This document shows positions 49,949 through 59,384 of a DNA stretch of 64,000 nucleotides, piece by piece (position 1 is the stretch's first letter; every line of letters begins with the position of its first letter). Source of the stretch: Clostridium estertheticum (GTDB lineage: Bacteria; Bacillota; Clostridia; Clostridiales; Clostridiaceae); NCBI RefSeq assembly GCF_026650985.1, contig NZ_CP086240.1:1-64000 (forward strand), in the 5' to 3' direction. The notes below the pieces were generated by a model. It worked only from the letters and a program-made list of their open reading frames with translations. It had not been told where the DNA came from and did not search any database. A program made the translations under genes and the position numbers.

Positions 49949-50494
49949 TTATATATATTTTCTAAGTTTCTTTAAGGCCTTGCTTTTAGCCCGTAACAAA
50001 TTATTATAACTCTGGCTACTATCACAAGCTATTTCCTTAAGAGTATCATTAATAAAGTAAAATCTTTCAACTATGGATCTTTCAGATATCTCTAACTTTT
50101 CTAAGGCGCAATAAAGCCTTTTAACTTCTTCGTAAGCGATGACTTCATCCTCTAATGTGAAATTATACTCTTCAGCTGTACTTTTGCTTATAGGATCTGA
50201 ATTTGGAACTTCTCTATAGTGTTTTACCTTTCCTTTTAGAAGAGCATTAAAATTGGTTTTAATAGAATTTATACAATAACCATCAAAAGTGTTTCTACCA
50301 AGGGTATAAAGATTAACTGCTTTTATAACTGAAAGATATCCTTGCTGAACTAAATCTTCAAATTCATAAGAAGGTATATGATAAGTGGATGCTAACTTAA
50401 TTATCAAAAACTTGTATTTTTCAATAATGACCATCAAAGATTTTCTATCCCCATTTTTTGCTTTCTCAACTAAAATTTCCAGTATAAACACCAT
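49949..50494 (-). CDS. Sigma-70 family RNA polymerase sigma factor
   Basis: 181 aa with region 2 (LIIKLASTYHIPSYEFEDLVQQGYLSVIKAVNLY...FDGYCINSIKTNF) and a region 4-like HTH (ALEKLEISERSIVERFYFINDTLKEIACDSSQSYNNLLRAKSKALKKL). Regions 1 and 3 are missing, so it is an alternative sigma factor of the small clostridial type. It probably drives the YvrJ/DUF1659/DUF2922/lysin genes. The start is uncertain (ATG 50494 or GTG 50491; AAAAGG close upstream). Confidence 0.8.
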   Translation of the reverse strand: MVFILEILVEKAKNGDRKSLMVIIEKYKFLIIKLASTYHIPSYEFEDLVQQGYLSVIKAVNLYTLGRNTFDGYCINSIKTNFNALLKGKVKHYREVPNSDPISKSTAEEYNFTLEDEVIAYEEVKRLYCALEKLEISERSIVERFYFINDTLKEIACDSSQSYNNLLRAKSKALKKLRKYI

Positions 50495-50683
50495 CCTTTT
50501 TATTTCATATGTCTATTATACATAATTTTGAATATTTGTTAAATAATTTTTTATTTTTTTTAATCACTTTAAAATTGCTGTTTTAAGAATAACAATAAGT
50601 AAAAAATAAGTTTCAAATAAAACTTACAAATAATGTATTAACATATATTACCTATGTTTCTATCTATGGTAACACTCTTTCTA

Positions 50684-50820
50684 ATCTGACACAAGCCACT
50701 TATGTCAGATAACAAATGGCTTATAACCTAGCTTTGTAAAAAATAGTAAATTCCCAGTTTTCTCTAATCTGACATATTGACTATTTTTCAAATATTGTGT
50801 AATATATAAATTGGGAATTC
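50684..50820. other. Nested inverted repeats with pseudoknot potential
   Basis: ATCTGACA (50684-50691) pairs with TGTCAGAT (50703-50710). The loop segment AAGCCA (50693-50698) pairs with TGGCTT downstream (50717-50722), giving an H-type pseudoknot. A second large dyad, AATTCCCA (50749-50756) / TGGGAATT (50812-50819), follows and repeats CTAATCTGACA inside. No coding. Possible origin (oriT or double-strand origin) or RNA element. Confidence 0.45.
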
Positions 50821-50870
50821 TAATATATGACAAGGTATGATATAAAAACAAGTTGAAAACCTAATATATA

Positions 50871-51060
50871 CGACGGCGTTTAACAAATTAAGCTATAAAC
50901 TATGTGTATGTTAAATGTTTAACTACGTTTAGCCCCTCGGCCCTTCTACTTAAAGGCTTAACGGTACATACCATAACAAAAAGAAAACGTTGTCTTGGAA
51001 TGAAAATCTCCCCCTAAAATCGTTAATATTGTACAACAAAAATGGCTAAATAACTTTTTA
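50871..51060. other. Region upstream of the recombinase gene, possible crossover site
   Basis: TTTAACA (50879-50885) and TGTTAAA (50909-50915) form arms around 23 bp, with a further GTTTAAC at 50917. A short GC-rich patch (CCCCTCGGCCCTTCTAC) follows. Location immediately before a tyrosine recombinase fits a target site, not proven. Confidence 0.35.
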
Positions 51061-51092
51061 AATGAGAAAAGTAAAGAAAGGATAATAAAAAA

Positions 51093-51701
51093 ATGAAAAC
51101 TGTAGAACCCATAAGAGATCTAAGAACCATAAGAAGTATGAGAGCATATTTAAGAGATCAAAGTCTTCGCAATGAATTACTATTTATTCTTGGAATAAAT
51201 GTTGGCCTTCGAATAAGTGATATTTTAAAATTAACCTTTGATGATGTTTTAAACTTTAAGACCATGAGTGCTAAAGAATATGTAATCATCACAGAAAAGA
51301 AAACCTCAAAAACCAAAAAGTTTTACATAGGGACCATAGTAAGTAAACTAATTGAAGGTTATGCTGCTACACTAAAAGAAGTGTTACCAGATATGTATGT
51401 ATTCTGTAGTAAAAAATCAGAAAACAAACCAATATCTCGCCAGCATGCCTGGTATATATTAAATAATGCTGCAGAAATGATAGGAATAGTTGAAAGGGAC
51501 TATACGGGAAAAATAATATCCGGAGAAATAGGCACCCATACTATGAGAAAGACTTTTGGTTACCATGCTTATACAAACGGAACAACTATAGAGCTGTTAA
51601 TGGATATATTTAATCATTCCTCTAAAACACAAACTTTAAGATATATAGGTATAACAGAAGATCAGAAAAAGGATGTTTATATGAGCAGCAATTTGGGATA
51701 A
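51093..51701 (+). CDS. Plasmid tyrosine recombinase (integrase catalytic domain)
   Basis: 202 aa consisting of the catalytic domain only. Arg-40 in GLRISD, Lys near KKTSKTKK, HTMR (His-149, Arg-152), His-175 in FNHSS and nucleophile Tyr-184 in LRYIGIT: all active-site residues are present. Short integrases of this type resolve plasmid dimers or mediate cassette exchange. AAAGGAT lies upstream. Confidence 0.9.
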   Translation: MKTVEPIRDLRTIRSMRAYLRDQSLRNELLFILGINVGLRISDILKLTFDDVLNFKTMSAKEYVIITEKKTSKTKKFYIGTIVSKLIEGYAATLKEVLPDMYVFCSKKSENKPISRQHAWYILNNAAEMIGIVERDYTGKIISGEIGTHTMRKTFGYHAYTNGTTIELLMDIFNHSSKTQTLRYIGITEDQKKDVYMSSNLG

Positions 51702-51909
51702 GTAAGGCGTTTGCAATAATGCAAGTTCAATCTTTTTTTATGGCAAATGAAGCATATCCTGTATTATATATTGCAATAAATACTGCATTCGAAATTACAT
51801 TCCATAATTTGGTATGTTTTCTATTGCTGCTAATATGTAAATAAAAGTTAAGCTTTTTTCTATAGCTAAGATATATAAATAGTATTAAAATAAAAATGGG
51901 GTGGTATAA

Positions 51910-53661
51910 ATGAATATAAAATTTATTGGAACTGGAATAAAAAAAGGTTGCGAAGAAAATTATATGTGTTTAATTGGTGAAAATATAAAAAAATGCTTTA
52001 AAGAAGTAAATAGTGATTTAAATATAGAATTTAATTATAAATATTTAAGTGACAGAATTGGTGAAATAGAAGATGAATCAGAACAAATACTATCTATGAG
52101 CTCAAGTTTTAATAACGATAATATCATTTTAGAAGTTGATATTAAAAAATTTAGTTATGAAGATAATAAAATTAATATTTTTGTTACTATAGATTCTAAG
52201 ATAACTGGCGATGAATGCGTATTAGAAGAATTTATATATGATGCAAAAGTAAATATAAGTATGGCAGTATCAAAATATACAAATGAAATAAATTGGATAC
52301 GTGATGAACAAAATGAAAAAATATCAGAATGCTTATACATAAAGATACATAATTTAGAAAATAAATTTAGAGGTATTATAAATGAATACATGCTGAAAAA
52401 ATTCGGAGAGGAGTGGTTTTCAAAAAAAATAGTTCATGAGTTTACCAAAAAAAGTGAAGATTTTAGTAAATGGTATAATAATAAATATAAAACTTTAATA
52501 TTTATACAATCAGAAATGTTTAATCTGCAAACTAATGATTTAATACAAATGTTAAAGAATAGTTATGAAGATGAAGTTATAACAAAAGTCATGAAACAAA
52601 TTAATGTTATAAAATCTTTACTAAGAGAAAAAACTGCAGATGTCATAAACGAAGATGTTCTGAATAATAAAAATTTATGGGAAAAATACTTTATAGATAT
52701 TTTTGATACTGATATTGAATTAAAATGGGAAGAGTTTGCCAAAATGAGAAATATGATTGCTCATAATAAAATTATATCTAAAGAATTTTACACAGATATG
52801 CTTAATCTAATTTCAGAGTTGAATAACATATTTGACAATGCTAATAGAAAGTTAAAGAGCAAAATGAAATCTTTAGAAGAGCAAATGATAAACAGTTATA
52901 TTAAATCTTGTGATTTAGATTGGATATTAGAAAGCATAGATTTTAAAAATTACCAAGATGATGAAGAAGTTATAGAAGAAATTATCTCTAAGGATGGAAT
53001 AAATAGTTTGTATAGTATTACAGAAGAGAAAATAGAGAATTTAGTGGAATTATTTGAGGAACTCAAAATATCATTAGAAGATGTCTACTTAGAATTAGAA
53101 GAGGAAGAAATTGATGAAATTAAAACAAATGATATAGTTATTAATTTTTCACAAAAATTAATAACTATGAATAGTATTCTAAACGATAGGGACGCAGATC
53201 TTATTGAATTATTACTAAATAAAACTAATAATGTTGCTGAATTAAATGCTATAGGTAATTATTTAGCAGTTTTTAAAAATGATATGATTGAAAAATTAGA
53301 ATTTTGGATTGAAAATACAAGTTGGAATAACGAGTTTAAGGATAATACATGTATATGCAATTATTATAATTTAAATAATGATATTTTCAATGTCAAAATT
53401 ATTGGGTGGTTTTGTATAGATTTTGGTTCAAGTGATGAAATATTTATAATATATAAAAGAAACGAAGACGAAATAGAAAGAGGCGGAATAGAAATTTCTT
53501 TTGGAGATTATATTGAACATGACGGTGGATATGTTATGCCAGAACAAGAACAATATATAGAAGCAAATGTAGGCGATCTATGTAGTGCAATAGAAACCGA
53601 TATAGATGAAATAATCTTATCTATAAGAAATTGTATAGATACTATAGATTCTGTAAATTAA
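51910..53661 (+). CDS. Large HEPN-motif protein, candidate defence ribonuclease
   Basis: 583 aa, acidic. An N-terminal region about 1-130 is followed by LENKFRGIINEYMLKKFGEEWF (about 149-170), a helix typical of Apea/Swt1-like HEPN domains. RNMIAH (Arg-280 to His-285) is the HEPN catalytic R-x4-6-H motif. The C-terminal 290 residues are Glu/Asp-rich helices and a final beta-rich part. HEPN proteins of this size act as abortive-infection RNases. There is no partner nucleotidyltransferase next to it. GGGGTGG precedes the ATG. Function inferred. Confidence 0.65.
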   Translation: MNIKFIGTGIKKGCEENYMCLIGENIKKCFKEVNSDLNIEFNYKYLSDRIGEIEDESEQILSMSSSFNNDNIILEVDIKKFSYEDNKINIFVTIDSKITGDECVLEEFIYDAKVNISMAVSKYTNEINWIRDEQNEKISECLYIKIHNLENKFRGIINEYMLKKFGEEWFSKKIVHEFTKKSEDFSKWYNNKYKTLIFIQSEMFNLQTNDLIQMLKNSYEDEVITKVMKQINVIKSLLREKTADVINEDVLNNKNLWEKYFIDIFDTDIELKWEEFAKMRNMIAHNKIISKEFYTDMLNLISELNNIFDNANRKLKSKMKSLEEQMINSYIKSCDLDWILESIDFKNYQDDEEVIEEIISKDGINSLYSITEEKIENLVELFEELKISLEDVYLELEEEEIDEIKTNDIVINFSQKLITMNSILNDRDADLIELLLNKTNNVAELNAIGNYLAVFKNDMIEKLEFWIENTSWNNEFKDNTCICNYYNLNNDIFNVKIIGWFCIDFGSSDEIFIIYKRNEDEIERGGIEISFGDYIEHDGGYVMPEQEQYIEANVGDLCSAIETDIDEIILSIRNCIDTIDSVN

Positions 53662-53975
53662 ATTTTATTAGATATTTTAATACTATTATGTACTGGAGTA
53701 TTTTTCACTTTACTATTTATACCTTAATGTTTTTCGAAGAAAACTTAAATAACTATCTTCCTTATATTCATACAAAAATTAGTCCAACCAGGGTCCATAC
53801 AAATTACAAATGTATGGTCTTGTCACTATTTTTTTCAAATCAACTTTTCATTGAACTTCGAATAATAAAAGATTATATTGTAAACATCACCTAGTAAACA
53901 TAAGTAAACACGTTATAATTACTATATTAACTTATAAATATTTGTAAACATTATTTAAATATAAGGAGGCATATA
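53662..53975. other. Spacer with an inverted repeat
   Basis: CCATACAAAT / AATGTATGG at about 53790-53818 forms a dyad upstream of the decayed RHH gene. The small ORF across this spacer has no ribosome-binding site and is not supported. Confidence 0.4.
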
Positions 53976-54934
53976 ATGGCATATAATAATAATCCTTTTT
54001 CAGTAAGAATGGAATCAGATGACAAAGAGAAGCTCATGGAGCTTATTCAAGGAAGTGGCAAAAGCAGTAAAGAATTTATGTGATCCTCATTGGTGCTTAT
54101 GAATTAAACAAGGTTAAAATTGATATACCAGAGGTCGCAGAGGACATTAATCACCTTGAAGCATTAACTAATAAGATTAATAATGTATATATGAATACGG
54201 CAACGTGAATACAAACTATAGATACAGCAAAAACGCTTCAATTTAGTAAAGATATGGAGATATATAAGAGTAACATCGAAAGTCTAAAGGCAGAAAATCA
54301 AGGACTAAATATAGATAAAGAAACTATGGAAACTACATTACAAGGGTCTTTTAATATAAATGATGAACTTAAAAAACAGGTAACACAATTAAGTGAAATA
54401 GCTGATAGTAATAAGGCGCTAATCCAAGAATATAAAGAAAAAAACGATACCCTTGCAGGGCTTGTTACAGAATATAAAGGTTTTAAGACTCAGAATGAAA
54501 CTTTTAAAGAATTACTTGCAGATAGTAAGGCCGAAAACATAGAACTTGGTAATACAATAAAAACCAAGGAGACTTACGCCCAAAACCTAGAAGCTAAACT
54601 AGAAGCTGCAGCTGATCAAGCTCAAAAGGAAGTAAAACGGTTTGCGGAGCTCACGAAATTTGAAAAGGAAAGATCGATACTTGAAGTTTCGACCTTAAAA
54701 ACAAAGATAGAAACTACAATTACAGAATCGCAAAAAGAAGTAACTCGAGTTTCAGATCAGAAAGAATTCGAAAAAGAAAGAGCACTCCTAGAGCAAGAGA
54801 AGTTATTTAACAAATAAAAACAGGAGCTTCAGGAGGCATCCTATAAAAAGGTATTAGAATATCAGAGGCAGGCCGAGGAGTTAATAAAAAGAATGCAACC
54901 GCATCAACAAGATCAAGATATAAAACAAATATAA
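53976..54934 (+). pseudogene. Decayed plasmid protein with RHH start and long coiled coil
   Basis: AAGGAGG precedes an ATG that opens MAYNNNPFSVRMESDDKEKL, an RHH-like DNA-binding start. The frame breaks near 54080, passes a TGA at about 54206, and is open again at 54254-54817 (187 aa of coiled coil, LKAENQGLNIDKETMETTLQ...). It then has a TAA and continues to 54932. At least one frameshift and two nonsense changes. A fragment of a homologue is at about 60883-60952. Possibly an old partition or mobilisation gene. Confidence 0.7.
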
Positions 54935-55263
54935 AAATAAAGTCCAGCATGTGTAATTAGAATAAGACCAAATGAAGTATAGGGCGTGTTTTCTACCCTA
55001 TATGAAATGCGGTAGTACATTTGTTAATAATCTCAATGTATTTTACGTAGATATACGTAAATGGTTTGTTATACTTTAAGCATACAATTTTTTAGGATTT
55101 TTAACCATTCATAAAGGTATACCTTTACGTATGGTAGTTTGTTTTAGCATCAAACTATAGTTTGTAAAAATGGTGTTTAATAGTATAATTTTTCTAGTGA
55201 TTAAGTCGTAGCAGTAAATTATGATGAAATATTCAATATAAAATTTTGGAGGAGTGATAGGGG
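54935..55263. promoter_or_regulatory. Cluster of palindromes upstream of the NUDIX gene
   Basis: TTTTACGTAGATATACGTAAA (about 55029-55050), AAAGGTATACCTTT (about 55114-55127) and CAAACTATAGTTTG (about 55151-55164) follow each other within 140 bp. No gene. They could be operators for an unlinked regulator. GGAGG before 55264 is the ribosome-binding site. Confidence 0.4.
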
Positions 55264-55722
55264 ATGGATAGGCATTTTACGGTTTCCATATTTATAGTAT
55301 ATAAGGATAAAGTATTATTACATTTACATAAAAAGGCTAAAAAAATACTTCCTTTAGGTGGACATATCGAATTGAATGAATTGCCAGAAGAGGCATGTAT
55401 TCGTGAAGCACAAGAAGAATCAGGTTTAAAAATAAATCTATACAATCCAATAAATAACCAACTTAAGAATTCATGCGAATTGGCAGGAGAAAAATTGTTA
55501 ATAAATCCCATGCACACAATTTTCGGTGAAATAAATCCAGAACATTATCATATAGACTTTGTTTATTATGCAACTGCAAAATCTTTTGATACAATACCAG
55601 GAGATGGTGAATCTAATTTACTTAAATGGTATAATAAGGAAGATTTGAAAAATGCATATGACGTTCAGCATAATATTTTGACGATGGCTAATGAAGCGTT
55701 AGAATTGTTATCGGAAAGATAG
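55264..55722 (+). CDS. NUDIX hydrolase
   Basis: 152 aa with an intact NUDIX box: GGHIELNELPEEACIREAQEESG (G-x5-E-x7-R-E-x2-E-E-x-G). Would hydrolyse a nucleoside diphosphate derivative with Mg2+. The specific substrate is not predictable. Monocistronic, with a terminator at 55750. Confidence 0.92.
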   Translation: MDRHFTVSIFIVYKDKVLLHLHKKAKKILPLGGHIELNELPEEACIREAQEESGLKINLYNPINNQLKNSCELAGEKLLINPMHTIFGEINPEHYHIDFVYYATAKSFDTIPGDGESNLLKWYNKEDLKNAYDVQHNILTMANEALELLSER

Positions 55723-55749
55723 ATTTGTTCGTATATTGTATACCAACCC

Positions 55750-55779
55750 AAAAGGTAGCAATGCCTTTTTGCTTTTTCT
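55750..55779 (+). terminator. Terminator after the NUDIX gene
   Basis: AAAAGG / CCTTTT stem and T-rich tail. Confidence 0.65.
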
Positions 55780-55905
55780 TAGATTGATGCTAAACTCATT
55801 TTTAATGGATATATTTGATTAGTTTATATATTGATATTAGTTAGCTTTAGGCATTTTTAATTTCTGTTGGTGTGATTCAGAGAAATGTTAATTTAATATT
55901 TATAT

Positions 55906-55949
55906 GAATTCTTAAAAAAACACTATATATAAGTGATTATTTTAAGAAT
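55906..55949 (-). terminator. Inverted repeat after the ABC operon
   Basis: AATTCTTAAAA / TTTTAAGAATT flanking an AT loop. On the minus strand it would follow the last permease gene. Confidence 0.5.
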
Positions 55950-56008
55950 TATATGCTTAACTAATGATTTTTCATCTAAAATCAGGGATTTTAATAATTG
56001 TAATAATT

Positions 56009-56752
56009 TTATTTGATTTCCATGTTTTCAAACTTTTTAATTCCAATTGTTACTATTACTCCTGCAAAAATTAAGCAGTAAAGAATGTAAATAGCTTTAG
56101 GAATTACCCCTTCTATGCCTCCACTTGAAAGATCCATTGGAATTTTTTGAAGAGCCCATGGCCATAAATATCTTATGCCGCTTATAGCTCCTATAAAGAA
56201 TCCACCTAGTGTGCATATTGATGCTATCATTATAGGCTTTGTAAAATCCTCATATTTTAATGAAAGATGAATCTGTATTGCAATAAGTGGAAGGATTCCA
56301 ACCCATCCAAGGATTAATAATTCAAGTATTTTACTTATTGGAAATGAACCTGTTATTCCAAAGAGTTTTCCAAAAATAAAATATGATATTCCAAACACAG
56401 CTTGAAGGAACAATACCATTAGTGCCGATATTATAACCTTTGACTTATATAGTGACTTTCTTGATACAGGTGTTGATAAAATTATCTTTAAATTGCCATT
56501 TGCATATTCAACCCTGAATATTATGGCGCAGTATACACTTGCTATTATTGGAAGCATAACAGGTGCATAAAACATTCCAACCTGAGACCATGCCTTAAGC
56601 CAGTCACCTGTATTTACATCTTTAAATACGGCATAATTAGCCTTAAAATTAAACAATCCTAATATAATTGGTATAAGGGTTATTATTATTGAAATTGGTA
56701 TAACCTTTTGTCTTTTGAGCTTAAGTAGCTCACACTTAACTAAACCATGCAC
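56009..56752 (-). CDS. ABC-2 type permease, second subunit (bacitracin/lantibiotic-immunity type)
   Basis: 247 aa, six predicted helices. The N-terminus VKCELLKLKRQKVIPISIIITLIPIILGLFNF is typical of ABC-2 permeases of the BcrB/LanE/LanG class. Last gene of a three-gene operon, 15 bp after the first permease. The pair of unequal permeases with one ATPase resembles LanFEG immunity exporters, but no lantibiotic genes are here. Confidence 0.85.
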   Translation of the reverse strand: MHGLVKCELLKLKRQKVIPISIIITLIPIILGLFNFKANYAVFKDVNTGDWLKAWSQVGMFYAPVMLPIIASVYCAIIFRVEYANGNLKIILSTPVSRKSLYKSKVIISALMVLFLQAVFGISYFIFGKLFGITGSFPISKILELLILGWVGILPLIAIQIHLSLKYEDFTKPIMIASICTLGGFFIGAISGIRYLWPWALQKIPMDLSSGGIEGVIPKAIYILYCLIFAGVIVTIGIKKFENMEIK

Positions 56753-56767
56753 AATATCCCACTCCTT

Positions 56768-57502
56768 TTAAAAATTTTCTTTGTTATTATAAAGATGTAG
56801 TGATATAAAAAACATAACAGCTGCAACAGCTATGCTCACAAAACTAAATAACATGCTGTCCTGATTCATAATAGTAATTGATTTACTTCCCTCGTAAGAT
56901 GTTGTCATAGGCGCTGTTAAGAATGGATATGTCCATATAAGAACTTTTTGAAAAGGCATAGCCAGACCAAATACTCCAAGAAAACATCCAACAACACCGC
57001 CTGCTATGGAAATACTCTGATTCTTTATCATTGAAGAAAGGCCAAACTGCAGTACTATTACTGGAAGATACCCGATTAAAGGCAGTGCACATTGCTTAAA
57101 TATAAGAGGATAATCAACACCTTCTGCTCCAACATGTGTCCCAAGAACTATAAGCCCAAAGAATTCCACAACTGCTGAAAAAGCAATAAGCACCATCACA
57201 CATATAAACTTGCCTGCAAAAAGCTTGTTTTTATCACTAACTGTTGTAAACATAAGCTTCCACATATCAGCTTTATATTCAACATCTACAAGTTTGGAGA
57301 TTACGATTGCGAAAATTATAATCATAATCATAAAATTAAAGCCACTGAAGTTATATAAAACATCCATCCATGTCTGTTTTCCTGTATTTCTTCCTTGAAT
57401 AATGTAAGTGATAAAAAATGATGCAAGTTCGCCTATCAATATAAGAAAAAAAAGTTTTTTCCTTTTAATTTTCATAAATTCAGCTTTAATAATATCTTTC
57501 AT
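56768..57502 (-). CDS. ABC-2 type permease, first subunit
   Basis: 244 aa, six helices, start KDIIKAEFMKIKRKKLFFLILIGELASFFITYII as in LanE/BcrB-like subunits. Its ATG directly follows the ATPase stop. Together with the next permease it would form the membrane channel of the exporter. Confidence 0.85.
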   Translation of the reverse strand: MKDIIKAEFMKIKRKKLFFLILIGELASFFITYIIQGRNTGKQTWMDVLYNFSGFNFMIMIIIFAIVISKLVDVEYKADMWKLMFTTVSDKNKLFAGKFICVMVLIAFSAVVEFFGLIVLGTHVGAEGVDYPLIFKQCALPLIGYLPVIVLQFGLSSMIKNQSISIAGGVVGCFLGVFGLAMPFQKVLIWTYPFLTAPMTTSYEGSKSITIMNQDSMLFSFVSIAVAAVMFFISLHLYNNKENF

Positions 57503-58414
57503 TTATAAACTGTGCTCCTTTCTTGTAAGATTAAGGAAAATGTCCTCAAGAGAAGTTTTCTCCTCCTCAATTCTGTAAACCTTAATTCCCTTAAACACAA
57601 TATTGTCGATTATCTTGCCTAGTATGCTGTCATTAAAGTAATTCATTTCAACACATCCTTCATTTATCTTTCCGGCAACTCCGTTTTCATTTAATATATT
57701 GATCGTACTTTGAATATTATCTGTACGAAGGACAATCTTTTGCTCACCTTTGCTTCTTAAATCCTCAATAGTTCCCTGATATACAAGGCTTCCTTTTGTG
57801 ATTACTCCAACATTAGTTGCCATCTGGTCAATCTCTGAAAGAAGGTGGCTTGAAATTAATACTGTACTTCCATAAGTCTTTGGAATGTCCTTTATAAGCT
57901 CTCTTATTTCATGAATACCTGAAGGGTCAAGACCATTAGTAGGCTCATCTAGGATAAGAATCTTTGGATTTCTAAGAAGAGCCATAGCTATTCCAAGTCT
58001 CTGTCTCATTCCAAGAGAAAATTCCTTAACAAGCTTATTCTTAACATCATCTAATCTTACAGTCTTCAAAACTTTATTAATATTGTCATAAGGTGAATCA
58101 GTAAGAGTCCTCATGATTTTTAAGTTTTCATAAGCTGTAAGATGAGGATAGCTTGAAGCATTCTCAATAAGTGCACCCACATTCTTTAATATCTTGGATC
58201 TGTTTTCACTGCATTGCTTCATGCCAAATACATTTACGCTTCCCTTAGTAGGCTTGATAAGTCCAAGAATCATCCTTATAGTTGTTGTCTTTCCTGCACC
58301 ATTTGGTCCCAGGAATCCGTAAACTTGTCCTTCTCCTATTGATATACTTAAATTGTTAACTACAGAACTTTCATTATATTTTTTGGTCAGATTATTTGTT
58401 TCTATTACAGCCAT
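57503..58414 (-). CDS. ABC transporter ATPase (BcrA/LanF-like)
   Basis: 303 aa. Walker A GPNGAGKTT (36-44), signature FSLGMRQRLGIAMALL, Walker B ILILDEPTNGLDP, H-loop SSHLLSEI, and a C-terminal extension about 230-303 (VYRIEEEKTSLEDIFLNLTRKE) characteristic of BcrA-type exporters. First gene of the operon. Possible self-protection against cell-wall-active peptides. No two-component system adjoins. Confidence 0.92.
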   Translation of the reverse strand: MAVIETNNLTKKYNESSVVNNLSISIGEGQVYGFLGPNGAGKTTTIRMILGLIKPTKGSVNVFGMKQCSENRSKILKNVGALIENASSYPHLTAYENLKIMRTLTDSPYDNINKVLKTVRLDDVKNKLVKEFSLGMRQRLGIAMALLRNPKILILDEPTNGLDPSGIHEIRELIKDIPKTYGSTVLISSHLLSEIDQMATNVGVITKGSLVYQGTIEDLRSKGEQKIVLRTDNIQSTINILNENGVAGKINEGCVEMNYFNDSILGKIIDNIVFKGIKVYRIEEEKTSLEDIFLNLTRKEHSL

Positions 58415-58675
58415 ATATAATACCTCCTATTTCTATAATACTATTTGCTTTTAGTACTATATTCTAAATACTTAAGGGTTGTCCCCTTTTGGTATTATGT
58501 TACATAAAAGTAAAACAAAATACAATGCAAAAAGCATTAACAGTCATTTATTTGACATGAAAAGTCATTTGAGTCCTAAATATGGTAAAGTATGTTTTTA
58601 ATCAAAAATTTAACTTTGACTCTATTAGCCATTTAAAAGATTTATAAATAGATTTTATTTATAGTAAATATCAGT
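58415..58675. other. Promoter region of the ABC operon
   Basis: AT-rich, no gene. Contains GACTCTATTAGCCATTTAAAAG at about 58618, the end motif also seen beside the H1 hairpin at 11493. Confidence 0.4.
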
Positions 58676-58714
58676 AACAACAGGCCCTACGGAAGTGAAG
58701 TAGGACCTGTTGTT
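58676..58714. terminator. Strong hairpin between ABC operon and PEBP gene
   Basis: AACAACAGGCCCTAC / GTAGGACCTGTTGTT, 15-bp stem with one mismatch, followed by TGTTC. It probably ends transcription from the PEBP gene. Confidence 0.65.
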
Positions 58715-58813
58715 GTTCAATGTACTAATATAAATTTATAGTAGAATGTATTATCATATGACTTAAATTGTTACATTTATGAAATTATATTTTTGCGGCG
58801 GCCGATCCCCCGT

Positions 58814-59323
58814 TTAAGAATGTGCTAATATTCTTAATTCATCAGACTCTACAACATGGCCATTAATAGCTTTATAAAAATCATTCATGAAATATCCTTG
58901 CTCTAGGTCCAATTTTTTATCAAGCCCATATACTTTTAGTGTATACTCATGTTCTTTGTCTGGTGGAGTTGGTCCAGCATATCTATTCGTTATATTAGAA
59001 TCAGTTTCCCCAACATATGCTGAAGCAAAGCTATTTTGCCCTTGCACAATATTTAGACTATTATCTACACTTATATTTTCTGGAAGACAGTTAATGTTAG
59101 CTGGAATATTACACCCTAGCCAGTGTATCCAAGTGAAACCACAAAGTGGAATAGCATCATGATCTAAAAAAGTAATAGCTATAGATTTAACTTTATCAGA
59201 AACATCAATAAATTCAATAGGAAAAGATATACATGGATTTCCTTTATATTGATATTTCTCCTCAGCAAATTTTGAGTGTTTAGCGGGTAAATAACCATTT
59301 TCTGTTGTAACATTAATTTTCAT
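58814..59323 (-). CDS. YbhB/YbcL family (PEBP-like) protein
   Basis: 169 aa. PEBP fold with NPCISFPIEF, the AITFLDHDA ... TWIHWLG ligand-site segment and NRYAGPTPPDKEHEYTLKVYGLD. Bacterial members are cytosolic or periplasmic and of uncertain role; the conserved anion-binding residues (Asp, His) are present. AAAGGAAATG precedes the start. A GC-rich patch (GCGGCGGCCGATCCCCCG) lies just after the stop. Confidence 0.9.
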   Translation of the reverse strand: MKINVTTENGYLPAKHSKFAEEKYQYKGNPCISFPIEFIDVSDKVKSIAITFLDHDAIPLCGFTWIHWLGCNIPANINCLPENISVDNSLNIVQGQNSFASAYVGETDSNITNRYAGPTPPDKEHEYTLKVYGLDKKLDLEQGYFMNDFYKAINGHVVESDELRILAHS

Positions 59324-59384
59324 AAATTCTCATTTCCTTTCTTTTTTTATATTTAGATAACGTAATTATTTTCACAATATATAC

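Noticed and set aside
53631-53894. 87-aa ORF after the HEPN-motif gene
   Set aside because: Overlaps the end of that gene and has no ribosome-binding site; the translation is Phe/Tyr-rich noise.
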